DNA of 49,851 nucleotides. It comes from Chitinivibrionales bacterium. Its GTDB lineage: Bacteria; Fibrobacterota; Chitinivibrionia; Chitinivibrionales; JANQEN01. Position numbers and translations under genes: made by a program. The stretch spans positions 1 through 49,851 of the forward strand of contig JANQEN010000243.1 in assembly GCA_028278335.1 (NCBI GenBank), in the 5' to 3' direction. Below, in pieces: positions 19,815-27,472 of this stretch (position 1 is the stretch's first letter; each line of letters opens with the position of its first letter). A model generated the notes under the pieces. It searched no databases, had not been told where the DNA came from, and saw only the letters and a program-made list of their open reading frames with translations.

Positions 19815-20222
19815 TTATTCCCAATTCTTCACATATTTGGCAAGACCACCATTGGCAGTTTTAACCCCATTTTGATCTATAGTGGCAGTATGCCCACTTC
19901 TGGCTTTTCCAAAAGATTTTTTTACTGAAGCTGTTGCCACAAAGGTGCTGTCCGAAGCTTCTATTGAATATTCAAACCATTTGCTTCCCTCTGGTGACTC
20001 AATGTCCAGCTCCTCAAAATCACTACTGTAGGAGCCAGTTTCACCTTCGTATATCTTTTCTGCCTGGTAGAGGCTCATCAGTACCGTGGGAAACTCCGAT
20101 GCCTTTGCCTTATGAGGTGTATCTTTGATGGTCACATAAATTGATGTTGAAAGGATGCCAATAATAACAATTACGATCATCAACTCAACAAGGGAGACAC
20201 CTCTGTTGTTGTATCTTTTCAT
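19815..20222 (-). CDS. Type IV pilin-like (prepilin-type) protein
   Basis: A 135-residue protein with a class III signal: a short basic leader MKRYNNRG, then VSLVELMIVIVIIGILSTSIY, with the cleavage Gly at residue 8 and the conserved Glu at +5. Residue +1 is Val rather than the usual Phe. The hydrophobic helix (about 9-30) is followed by a small globular domain beginning HKAKASEFPTVLMSLYQAEKIY, typical of pseudopilins and pilins. It stands alone, without assembly genes, on the minus strand between a LacI-type gene and the tRNA. A pilin, pseudopilin or minor pilin are all possible. Confidence 0.85.
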   Translation of the reverse strand: MKRYNNRGVSLVELMIVIVIIGILSTSIYVTIKDTPHKAKASEFPTVLMSLYQAEKIYEGETGSYSSDFEELDIESPEGSKWFEYSIEASDSTFVATASVKKSFGKARSGHTATIDQNGVKTANGGLAKYVKNWE

Positions 20223-20318
20223 GGTACAAATCCTTGATTTATAGTATATATGGTTGTTTTATCTAAAAAATGGTTACCGACACTGTTAACAACCACTCAT
20301 TTCTTCAGTCACCTTTTG

Positions 20319-21314
20319 TTAGGCAGATTGACGAATGATAAATTTTGTAAACAGCTCCTTATGATTTATGCCCGGTGCCTGCCCCTCGATTTTATCAATA
20401 AGAATATCAATAGCATGATCACCCATTTCAAGCTTTGGTTGCCTAACCGTTGTTAGTGTCGGTTCGATTACCTCTGCTGCAGGAAGGTCATCAAAACCAA
20501 CGACCGCAAGATCTTCAGGAAGATTAATACCATTACGTTTTGCCTTTTTAATGATACCAATGGCGACCATATCTCCGGCAGGAACAAAAATGGCAGTGGG
20601 CTTTGCCGGAGACTGCATGATTTTATTAAATACCGTAACCCCTTCGGCCATAGTATTATTTACTACGTCGAATATAAGTTCATCGGTATATTCAATGCCT
20701 CGATTGTTGAGTGCGGTTATGTATCCTTCCAAGCGCTCATCCATAGGAAGATTTTTCTTATGGCAAACCACACAGGCAATGCGGGTGTGGCCCTTATCGA
20801 CAAGGTAGTCGGTTGCTTCCTGAGCACCCTGGCGGTTGTTCACATAAACCGAGTCCAATATATCACACTTGCGGGCCACGATAACACAGGGTACGCTCTC
20901 ATCCTTGAATACCTGCAACTCCTTCTCAGAGCAGACAGGATCAATAAGAATCGCCCCATCAATGCGACGCTCTCGGGCAAGTCGCTGGAACAGTTGTGTT
21001 TCAGTCTCTTTCTGGCCTACAGTGTCAAAGAGCTGAACCGTGTAGTCGATATCCTTGTTGGTGCTTTTTATCCCCTGCAGGATACGCACCACATAGGAGG
21101 ATGCGAGATTGGGCACAATGACACCAAGGGCATTTGATTTTTTTGTGGCAAGGCCTCGAGCTATAACATTGGGGTAATAGTTTAGCTCTTTGGCTATCTT
21201 CATAACCTTGTCCCGTGTATCCTGGGAAATATTAGGCTTACCATTTATGACCATGGACACCGTGGCAGAAGTAACATTTGCCCGTTTTGCAATATCTTTT
21301 AGGGTGACTGGCAT
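20319..21314 (-). CDS. LacI/GalR-family transcriptional regulator
   Basis: A 331-residue regulator with the full LacI layout: an N-terminal helix-turn-helix (VTLKDIAKRANVTSATVS), the hinge-helix region (YYPNVIARGLATKKS), and a periplasmic-binding-protein-like effector domain with GVIVPN, DGAILIDP and VVGFDDLPAAEVIEPTLTTVRQP. The ligand is probably a sugar but cannot be read from the sequence. Ribosome site AAAGGA precedes the ATG. No sugar-uptake or catabolic gene is adjacent, so the target lies elsewhere or the protein regulates itself. The next gene on the minus strand is the pilin. Confidence 0.93.
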   Translation of the reverse strand: MPVTLKDIAKRANVTSATVSMVINGKPNISQDTRDKVMKIAKELNYYPNVIARGLATKKSNALGVIVPNLASSYVVRILQGIKSTNKDIDYTVQLFDTVGQKETETQLFQRLARERRIDGAILIDPVCSEKELQVFKDESVPCVIVARKCDILDSVYVNNRQGAQEATDYLVDKGHTRIACVVCHKKNLPMDERLEGYITALNNRGIEYTDELIFDVVNNTMAEGVTVFNKIMQSPAKPTAIFVPAGDMVAIGIIKKAKRNGINLPEDLAVVGFDDLPAAEVIEPTLTTVRQPKLEMGDHAIDILIDKIEGQAPGINHKELFTKFIIRQSA

Positions 21315-21468
21315 AGATAAATCCTTTAAAGAAGTTTTGATGTGTGTTCTACTACTCCAAAATAAATATACATTCCGAAAAAAGAGATGGCTTTTTTTGT
21401 TAAAATTTAAAGCATTTTACCCTATTGAGGCAAGGATAAAATGATTTTGGGAACATTTTTTTATTGGG

Positions 21469-21620
21469 TAAAATTGTATGAGGAGAAACAAATGAATTTA
21501 TCGAAAAACTATGTTAAAAGGAGATATTTAAAGAGACTCCTAACGATTTATCAGAAACATCTACCCCGGGTTTTAAACGGATTTTTTCTCGGTAATCGTG
21601 CAAGTGGGCGTCAACTGTAG
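21469..21620 (+). CDS. Possible small plus-strand gene with promoter and strong ribosome site (doubtful)
   Basis: An ATG at 21492 opens a 42-codon frame ending at 21620, rich in Arg, Lys and Leu, preceded by a strong ribosome site (GAGGAG, seven bases upstream) and by a plausible promoter (TTGGGA at 21447-21452, TAAAAT at 21469-21474, 16-base spacer). Most of it overlaps the 3' end of the antisense DUF5683-like gene, which argues against it being conserved. It could also be a chance frame downstream of a real antisense promoter. Confidence 0.18.
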
Positions 21621-22542
21621 CATCAAACATACCATAAAACCAAAAAATGATCATATACCAAAGGTAACTGTTTCTTTTTGAAAAGGCGTTATCGTACTCA
21701 CTGCTCCAGAAACTTTCATAGGATTCGCGGGTGGCTTTGGGAATAGACAGTGTGTTTTTAACCTGGTTTCTTTTTTTTATACATTCATTCATAAGACGAT
21801 GATTATTAAAGGCCATATATCCTAACATAGATTGAAAGGTAAACACCAACCCAGCCTTGGAAAAGGAGCCATTGTAGATTTGTCCCAATCCCAAAAAGGG
21901 TATCGCAGAAAGAGATAGGGCTAGTTTTGGATCTCTTGGTTCATCATCATGAAAGTGGTTGCTGCTACTGAGCGCATCAGCGATGTTCCAGAGATAGACC
22001 CCAGCTGACCAGCCAATACAGTGATGAATAATATAGAGGTCTCTCTGTTTTCGATACTCTGCAAGATCAAGATCCATTTTAGCAGAGACCAGCTTGGTAA
22101 AGTGTCGTTCAAAGGTTTCTGGGGATAGATAGGTTTGGAGAGAGTCTCGGTAGAGGTTCATCGTATCGGAAAAACGAGAAACATTGACCTTTGAAAAGTT
22201 GTTGTAGTTGTAGACTCGGTTGGCAATAACCAAACCCCACACAACCTCCGATGTCGTATACAGAAGACCACGAAAGCCCTTTTTACAATAAAATTGACCG
22301 GCTCCAGGTAATAGCGCCGACAAACCCATTGACATAATGGGATTTGTTTTTTGTATATCCTTTAGCGGTGTGTCTGTAAAGAGAGTGTCTGAGGGAGAGA
22401 TGAGGTTGGGTTTTTCATAGGTGACAGATGATGTAGAGCTATCAAAAGACTGTCCATGCGAGAGAGAATCTACTGAGGTCGTATCTGCCATTATTGAAAT
22501 AGCACAGATGCTGCAAATTAAGGAACGTAAAGCGATTTTCAT
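21514..22542 (-). CDS. DUF5683-like membrane/exported protein with duplicated glycine motif
   Basis: About 342 residues if started at ATG 22542, which opens a normal signal peptide (MKIALRSLICSICAISIMA). A longer frame starts at TTG 22567-22569 directly after the upstream stop, but adds nine unlikely residues. Two similar segments, IMSMGLSALLPGAGQFYCKKGFRG and, about 150 residues later, LALSLSAIPFLGLGQIYNGSFSKAG, match the 'xxxxAxxPGxGQxYxxxxxxG' motif of DUF5683-type proteins, so the protein appears to be an internal duplication with several membrane-associated helices. Function unknown. It immediately follows the receiver-ATPase gene and is probably in its operon. Confidence 0.7.
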   Translation of the reverse strand: MKIALRSLICSICAISIMADTTSVDSLSHGQSFDSSTSSVTYEKPNLISPSDTLFTDTPLKDIQKTNPIMSMGLSALLPGAGQFYCKKGFRGLLYTTSEVVWGLVIANRVYNYNNFSKVNVSRFSDTMNLYRDSLQTYLSPETFERHFTKLVSAKMDLDLAEYRKQRDLYIIHHCIGWSAGVYLWNIADALSSSNHFHDDEPRDPKLALSLSAIPFLGLGQIYNGSFSKAGLVFTFQSMLGYMAFNNHRLMNECIKKRNQVKNTLSIPKATRESYESFWSSEYDNAFSKRNSYLWYMIIFWFYGMFDATVDAHLHDYREKIRLKPGVDVSDKSLGVSLNISF

Positions 22543-22569
22543 GGCAGAGTCAAACAATAGTGAAACCAA

Positions 22570-23478
22570 CTACACTTCATTGATATGCAGAGGCTTATAT
22601 CCTTTATACTTTCTATCTAGATAGTTGAGGATGATCACTTCTGTGGCAACTTCCCGTTTTACATTGATGATCATGCGGTCGGAGTAGACCCGAGATATAT
22701 GCAGTCCCCGCCCATCTTCGTCTAAAAGACCCTCCTCATGGATGTGACGGTCAAATTTACTTAAAACCTGATCTTTTGTAAGTAATCCGCTGGTGTCGAG
22801 CACTGATAAACCATATTTTTCTGAGTCTCTCCCCAGGCAAACCTCGACCTTTTCCGAATCCTCCAAAATGACATCGGAGTGTTTACGATACTTCCGTTTT
22901 CCTCCTTCATCAACAGGCGCATGGTATACCGCATTGGTAATAAGCTCTTCAATAAGAATGTTCACATAGGGGCTAACAGTGGTAAAGAGCGAAAGTTGTT
23001 TAACAATTTCCTCTTCTACGATATCTATCTGATTGGAGTTGGTTATGTCATAAGCAGAAACTAAGGAGTAATCCTCCAATAAATATTTATCCAAGCCAAA
23101 AATCTCTTCGGTAATGAGGTTCTTCACCATGGTACTAAATTCATTGAAATTGAAAGGAACCGACTTGGTAAGAATGTTTGAGATGTCATAGGTCTTTGCC
23201 AAGCGCACATAATCGTTAATATTGTAAGAGGTCATTAAAACAGTCTTTGTGGCGGGATACTTTTTCTTGATATGGGTAAGCAACTCGTATCCCTTCATAC
23301 CGGGCATGTTTATATCTGAGATGACCAAGTTAACCACTGCATTATCACAGAGGTCTAAAGCCTTTTCCGCACTATTTGCAGTGAGAACCGTATATTCCTC
23401 TACCAATTTTGCTTTAAGCATTTCTAAAATGACCGGTTCATCATCTACTACAAGAACTGTTCCAATTTTTTGTTCCAA
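22570..23478 (-). CDS. Response-regulator receiver fused to an RsbW-like histidine-kinase-type ATPase domain
   Basis: A 302-residue signalling protein. Residues 7-118 are a CheY-type receiver (VLVVDDEPVILEML; phosphoacceptor Asp in LVISDINMPG; Thr/Ser in TVLMTSYN; Lys in ILTKSVPF). Residues from about 170 form a GHKL ATPase of the anti-sigma/serine-kinase type: N box LIEELITNAVYHAP, then VLDTSGLL and DEDGRGLHISRVYSD as the G boxes. There is no dimerisation/His phosphotransfer domain, so it may act like RsbW-type switches controlled by receiver phosphorylation. The start is TTG at 23478 with GGAAG just upstream. It probably shares an operon with the DUF5683-like gene. Confidence 0.85.
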   Translation of the reverse strand: MEQKIGTVLVVDDEPVILEMLKAKLVEEYTVLTANSAEKALDLCDNAVVNLVISDINMPGMKGYELLTHIKKKYPATKTVLMTSYNINDYVRLAKTYDISNILTKSVPFNFNEFSTMVKNLITEEIFGLDKYLLEDYSLVSAYDITNSNQIDIVEEEIVKQLSLFTTVSPYVNILIEELITNAVYHAPVDEGGKRKYRKHSDVILEDSEKVEVCLGRDSEKYGLSVLDTSGLLTKDQVLSKFDRHIHEEGLLDEDGRGLHISRVYSDRMIINVKREVATEVIILNYLDRKYKGYKPLHINEV

Positions 23479-23632
23479 TTTATCTTCCCGGAGTTGCGTT
23501 TTAAGGGATTGCTACTAGTATTCTGGAATGTGGAAAAACAGAATTACTTAGAAGCTCCCAATAAGTATTTGTTATGATAAAATATACATTAGTATGATCT
23601 TTTTGGGGAAATGGAGAAGTGTAGAGAAGTGG

Positions 23633-24262
23633 TTAGGCAAGAATATTAAGCGAATCGTTGGGTGAGCTATTTTTATTTGGGATTCGAATGCCCTCTTTTG
23701 AGTATCCCTTGGTTTTTTCGGAGTCACTCCCTAAAGCTTTTTCAGATGACTCCTCTGTGGACTCTTGCATAGCCTCTTTCTGTTCTTTTACCATCTCCTG
23801 ACGGGCCTTGTTCTCCTTTTGAGCAGCCTGAGCTGCAACAGATCTGTCTTGAGAAGAGGGTTTTGCTGGAGCTAAAGCCGCACTGCGAACGACTCTCATT
23901 TTCTGGATCGTCGCCTCTGGATCGCCGCTAACCGATGAGGTGTCAATAGAGACCTCGCCTCCCACTGCGTAGCGTTTTCCATCGGGACCAGTTTGATACT
24001 CAAAGGAGGCGCCGCCTCTAACATACTGTCCACCGGCTGCAATATGAGCCATTTCATGGGCTCGGACCTCTTGGTCACGACTTTTAAGTTCTTGAACTTC
24101 CTGTTGTTCCTCTTTTGAAAGCTTTTGAGAGGATGTTGACTCCTTTGATGAAGCACTCTCATCAGCACTTCCGCAGTGACTACAATGGGCCGGAGGATTG
24201 TAATCGTAACCGGTTGATGCTGATACAGAAGTAATATCCATAGCCTTCTTGTCTTCTTCCAT
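23633..24262 (-). CDS. SprA-related putative metallopeptidase
   Basis: A 209-residue protein with the region RDQEVRAHEMAHIAAGGQYVRGGASF (about residues 62-87), matching the SprA-related family (Pfam PF12118), thought to be metallopeptidases on account of HExxH-like HEMAH. A following GPDGKRYAVGGEVSIDTS block is also typical of the family. An N-terminal CSHCG pair could bind metal. The C-terminal half is low complexity, rich in Ser, Glu, Lys and Gln, and probably disordered. No signal peptide is seen. Family members are poorly characterised, so catalysis is inferred. Confidence 0.72.
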   Translation of the reverse strand: MEEDKKAMDITSVSASTGYDYNPPAHCSHCGSADESASSKESTSSQKLSKEEQQEVQELKSRDQEVRAHEMAHIAAGGQYVRGGASFEYQTGPDGKRYAVGGEVSIDTSSVSGDPEATIQKMRVVRSAALAPAKPSSQDRSVAAQAAQKENKARQEMVKEQKEAMQESTEESSEKALGSDSEKTKGYSKEGIRIPNKNSSPNDSLNILA

Positions 24263-24360
24263 GAAGTATACAGCTTCCCCTATTCGTTTAATCGGACTAA
24301 AGTAGGTTTCACTTGAGTACTTTTTTCATATTTTTCATTGCTCCTGACAAATTATTATTT

Positions 24361-24533
24361 TTAACCCAGATTATGCAGTAGGAGTAGATGCAGAAGTGCA
24401 AGATTATGATTTAGTAAGACGTGAAGGTTTTGAAGGGCATATCTACAAGGTGATATGGCCGAAAAGCCTGAATGTCTTAATGGGCATAAGGTTGTGCTTC
24501 TGCGCTGCTTCCTATTGCATGATCTGGGTTTAA
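24361..24533. mobile_element. Foldback MITE-like element, copy 1
   Basis: A 173-base element bounded by TTAACCCAGATTATGCAGT... and ...ATTGCATGATCTGGGTTTAA, with terminal inverted repeats of about 21 bases (AACCCAGATYATGCARTAGGA). The two halves remain largely complementary along their whole length, meeting at a central GGGCATATC/GATATGGCC hairpin, so one strand could fold into a single arm of about 80 bp. It contains no gene. TTAA occurs at both ends, consistent with a TTAA or TA target duplication. A second copy, about 95% identical by eye, is at 45250-45423 in the same orientation. Confidence 0.8.
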
Positions 24534-24582
24534 TCCCTATTACTCTGATAATTATTGATACTGTTTTACATACTATAACATC

Positions 24583-24587
24583 AGGAG
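24583..24587 (+). promoter_or_regulatory. Ribosome binding site deciding the htpG start
   Basis: AGGAG at 24583-24587 lies eight bases before ATG 24596. The open frame extends upstream to 24455, but that extension runs through the foldback repeat and has no ribosome site. Confidence 0.8.
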
Positions 24588-24595
24588 AAATCTGT

Positions 24596-26527
24596 ATGAC
24601 CAGTACGGAAAAAACACAATCCCAAGAGTATGAGTTTCAAACCGAAGCAAAGCAGATGCTGCATTTGGTTATTCACTCACTCTATACCCACAAGGAAATA
24701 TTTTTACGCGAGTTGATTTCCAACGCCTCTGACGCTTTAGATAAAGTTCGTTTCGAGTCGCTCACCAACCCAGATATTCTTGATAAGAATGCTGAGCTTA
24801 AAATTAACCTTAAGCTTGACAAAACAGCCAAAACCATAACCATTAGCGACAATGGTATTGGTATGACCAAGGATGAGGTTGTCCAGAATATCGGAACAAT
24901 AGCACGGAGTGGCTCAAAGGCCTTTTTAGAAAAGCTCACCGGTGATCAAAAGGCTGACTCAAATCTGATCGGTCAATTTGGTGTTGGCTTCTATTCGGTG
25001 TTTATGGTAGCCCAAAGTGTTAAGCTTGTCACCAAACGAGCAGGCTCTGATGAGCCGGCCATTGCCTGGGAGTCAAAGGGTGAGATGAGCTACTCCTTGG
25101 AAGAGGTGGACAAAAAAGAGCACGGCACCGACATCACCATATATCTAAAAGAAGATGAAAGCTCTTTTGCCGAGGATTGGCAGGCGAAGTCGTTGGTTAA
25201 AAAGTATTCCGACTTTATTGCCTTTCCAATTTATTTGCCCGATGATAAGGGTAAGGATGAACTGATCAATGCAACAAAGCCAATTTGGAAACGTGACCCC
25301 TCGGAGATCACCGAAGAGCAATACGAAGAGTTTTACAAGCAGGCCTGTGGTGGTTTTGATAAGCCGTTGACCACCATTCACAATCGTGCTGAGGGGATCA
25401 TGGAGTATGCATCGCTTCTCTATCTTCCCACAAAGATCTCTCCCATGGAGCTTTACAACTACGATCGTAAGCATGGCGTTAAGCTCTATGTTAAACGGGT
25501 ATTCATCATGGATGACTGCAAAGAGCTTCTTCCGGAATACCTTCGATTTATCAAGGGTGTTGTCGACTCTGAAGACCTACCGCTTAATGTGTCTCGCGAA
25601 ACACTTCAAGATAATCCGCTGATTCAAAAGATCAAAAAGGCAGTTGTGGGACGTGTTTTTAGTAAGCTTGAAGAGATTGCCAAGGAAGAACCTGAGACGT
25701 ACAAATCCTTTTGGAAGGAGTTTGGTCCGATCTTTAAGGAAGGTCTCCATGCAGATCTTGACAACAAGGAGAAGCTTATGGAGCTTGTTCGTTACCAGTC
25801 TTCCAATGGTGACTCTGCTGATGATCTTACTTCGCTAAAGCAATATGTAAGCAGAATGCGGGAAGGACAAAAGGACATCTACTACATCACCGGTGAGAAT
25901 CGGGCTATTGTTGAAAAGAGCCCCCACCTGGAGATTTTTAGGGAAAAGGGCATTGAGGTGCTCTATATGATTGACCCTATTGATGAATTTGTTATTCCCA
26001 ATATTTACAATTATGATGGTAAGCAGCTCAAGTCAGTGGCTCGCGGCGATCTTGACCTTGGCGACCTTGGAAAAGAGGAGAAAAAGGAGAAGAAGAAGGT
26101 AGAGACTAAGTATAAAAAGCTTGCCGAGCGCATTAAAAACATCCTCACTAACCAGGTAAAAGATGTACGGGTGACTACCCGCCTTAAGGATAGTCCCTGC
26201 TGCTTGGTTGCTGATGATCAGGATATGGGTGCCAATATGGAAAAGCTGATGAAAGCTATGGGACAAGAGGTTCCTGTTGCTAAGCGGATATTAGAAATCA
26301 ATGGCAATCATCCTATTTTTCTTAATCTTCAAGATATTTACAAAAAGGACCCAAAAAACAAGCAGCTTGAGGAGTGGGTTAATGTGCTCTATGATCAAGC
26401 GCTCATTGCAGAGGGTCAGATTATTAAAAATCCTGTTGATTATTTAAAACGAGTCAACGACCTTTTAGAGACAGCCTCCTCTACTGCAAAGGAGAGCATG
26501 GTCGCTAAGGAAGAAGAAAAAGCATAA
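24596..26527 (+). CDS. htpG: Molecular chaperone HtpG (Hsp90)
   Basis: A bacterial Hsp90 of 643 residues from ATG 24596, normal length. The ATP-binding N-terminal domain begins EYEFQTEAKQMLHLVIHSLYTHKEIFLRELISNASDA, with the catalytic Glu and adenine-binding Asn/Asp, then DNGIGM and IGQFGVGFYSVFMVA. The middle domain contains VKLYVKRVFIMDD and LPLNVSRETLQ. The C-terminal dimerisation domain ends with NPVDYLKRVNDLLETA. A Lys/Glu-rich stretch (EEKKEKKKVETKYKK) lies near residue 495. A possible upstream start at 24455 would add 47 residues encoded inside a repeat and is rejected. The SAM hydrolase gene begins six bases after the stop, so they are probably co-transcribed. Confidence 0.97.
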   Translation: MTSTEKTQSQEYEFQTEAKQMLHLVIHSLYTHKEIFLRELISNASDALDKVRFESLTNPDILDKNAELKINLKLDKTAKTITISDNGIGMTKDEVVQNIGTIARSGSKAFLEKLTGDQKADSNLIGQFGVGFYSVFMVAQSVKLVTKRAGSDEPAIAWESKGEMSYSLEEVDKKEHGTDITIYLKEDESSFAEDWQAKSLVKKYSDFIAFPIYLPDDKGKDELINATKPIWKRDPSEITEEQYEEFYKQACGGFDKPLTTIHNRAEGIMEYASLLYLPTKISPMELYNYDRKHGVKLYVKRVFIMDDCKELLPEYLRFIKGVVDSEDLPLNVSRETLQDNPLIQKIKKAVVGRVFSKLEEIAKEEPETYKSFWKEFGPIFKEGLHADLDNKEKLMELVRYQSSNGDSADDLTSLKQYVSRMREGQKDIYYITGENRAIVEKSPHLEIFREKGIEVLYMIDPIDEFVIPNIYNYDGKQLKSVARGDLDLGDLGKEEKKEKKKVETKYKKLAERIKNILTNQVKDVRVTTRLKDSPCCLVADDQDMGANMEKLMKAMGQEVPVAKRILEINGNHPIFLNLQDIYKKDPKNKQLEEWVNVLYDQALIAEGQIIKNPVDYLKRVNDLLETASSTAKESMVAKEEEKA

Positions 26528-26533
26528 AACAGT

Positions 26534-27319
26534 ATGCCAACCATTGCTTTACTTACTGACTTTGGCCCCCGTGACTGGTTTGTTGCCAGTATGAAGGGGG
26601 TCATTCAGGGAATCAATCCCAACACGGCAATTATTGACATCACCCATGAGATACCTCAGGGTGATGTCCAATCTGCAGCGTTTTGCTTACTCTCCTGCTT
26701 TAGAAGTTTTCCCAAGGGCACGGTGTTTATTGTTGTTGTTGACCCTGGGGTGGGAAGCAGACGCAAGGCAATCGTTGCCAAGGCTGAGGACTACTTTTTT
26801 ATTGCTCCAGACAACGGGGTAATCTCCTTTATTTTAGATCAGCACCGAGAGAGTGTTAAGGCCTACCTTATTGAGAAGGAGAAATACTTTCGTAAACCCG
26901 TAAGCAACACCTTTCATGGACGGGATATCTTTGCTCCGGTGGGCGCCCACATCTCCAAGGGAACCTCTGCATCTCATATGGGTCCAAAACTTGCCGAATG
27001 GATCTCACTTCCCTGGCCACCCTTGGAAATATCTAAAGATACCATTGCCGGTTCCATCATTTATGTTGACCACTTTGGTAATTCATTTACCAACATATCA
27101 GCCCAGGTTCTTCGAAAATTTAATCTAGACTCAACCTATGTTTTTATAAATGGGAAAGAGGCCATCCCCTTTTGCACCAGTTACAATGCCGCACCGGAAG
27201 GAACACCCCTTGCTATTGTCAATTCAGCAGATTATGTAGAGATCGCTGTCAATAATGGCAGTGCTGCGCAGAACTTAAATCTGTCTATTGGAACGCCGGT
27301 AGTATTAAAGAATATTTAG
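26534..27319 (+). CDS. SAM hydroxide adenosyltransferase family protein (DUF62)
   Basis: A 261-residue member of the DUF62/SAM hydrolase family, which converts S-adenosylmethionine and water to adenosine and methionine and is related to fluorinase/chlorinase. Seen: LLTDFGPRDWFVASMKGV with the family's conserved Asp near the N-terminus, ITHEIPQGDVQSAAF, VVVDPGVGSRRKAI, APDNGVISF and FHGRDIFAPVGAHIS, then a C-terminal beta-barrel with YVDHFGNSFTNI. The VDPGVGSxR and FHGRDxFAP signatures are those of the hydrolases rather than halogenases. It follows htpG by six bases. The physiological role of these enzymes is unclear. Confidence 0.88.
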   Translation: MPTIALLTDFGPRDWFVASMKGVIQGINPNTAIIDITHEIPQGDVQSAAFCLLSCFRSFPKGTVFIVVVDPGVGSRRKAIVAKAEDYFFIAPDNGVISFILDQHRESVKAYLIEKEKYFRKPVSNTFHGRDIFAPVGAHISKGTSASHMGPKLAEWISLPWPPLEISKDTIAGSIIYVDHFGNSFTNISAQVLRKFNLDSTYVFINGKEAIPFCTSYNAAPEGTPLAIVNSADYVEIAVNNGSAAQNLNLSIGTPVVLKNI

Positions 27320-27472
27320 ATTAATCTCCTCATTGACCCACCAAAATATTTCTTCGTATATTACTAGCGAGGCATAACAACACTCTTGTCTTCACTTATA
27401 TAATTTGTCATTCCTCAATGTGTTAAGCCTATTGTTTTTTCGTCGGTAACAACGTAAGAAAGGATTGCTCCT

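Larger units (their letters stand above)
24263..24595. other. Divergent spacer between the SprA-like gene and htpG, mostly occupied by a foldback repeat
   Basis: The first 98 bases are AT-rich and should hold the promoter of the minus-strand SprA-like gene. Bases 24361-24533 are the foldback repeat, listed separately. The final 62 bases contain the htpG ribosome site and probably its promoter, though no convincing -35/-10 pair stands out. Confidence 0.5.

Noticed and set aside
20223..20318. LacI-type operator between the pilin and regulator genes
   Set aside because: GGTTACC...AACAACC is only loosely symmetric and lies downstream, not upstream, of the regulator.
20760..21137. 125-codon frame antisense to the LacI-type gene
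   Set aside because: Shadow of a clear coding gene on the other strand.
22543..22569. TTG start for the DUF5683-like protein
   Set aside because: Adds nine residues before a normal signal peptide that begins at ATG 22542.
24455..24595. N-terminal extension of htpG by 47 codons
   Set aside because: It is encoded by the foldback repeat, lacks a ribosome site, and the family start (EYEFQTEAKQML) fits ATG 24596 with a good AGGAG.
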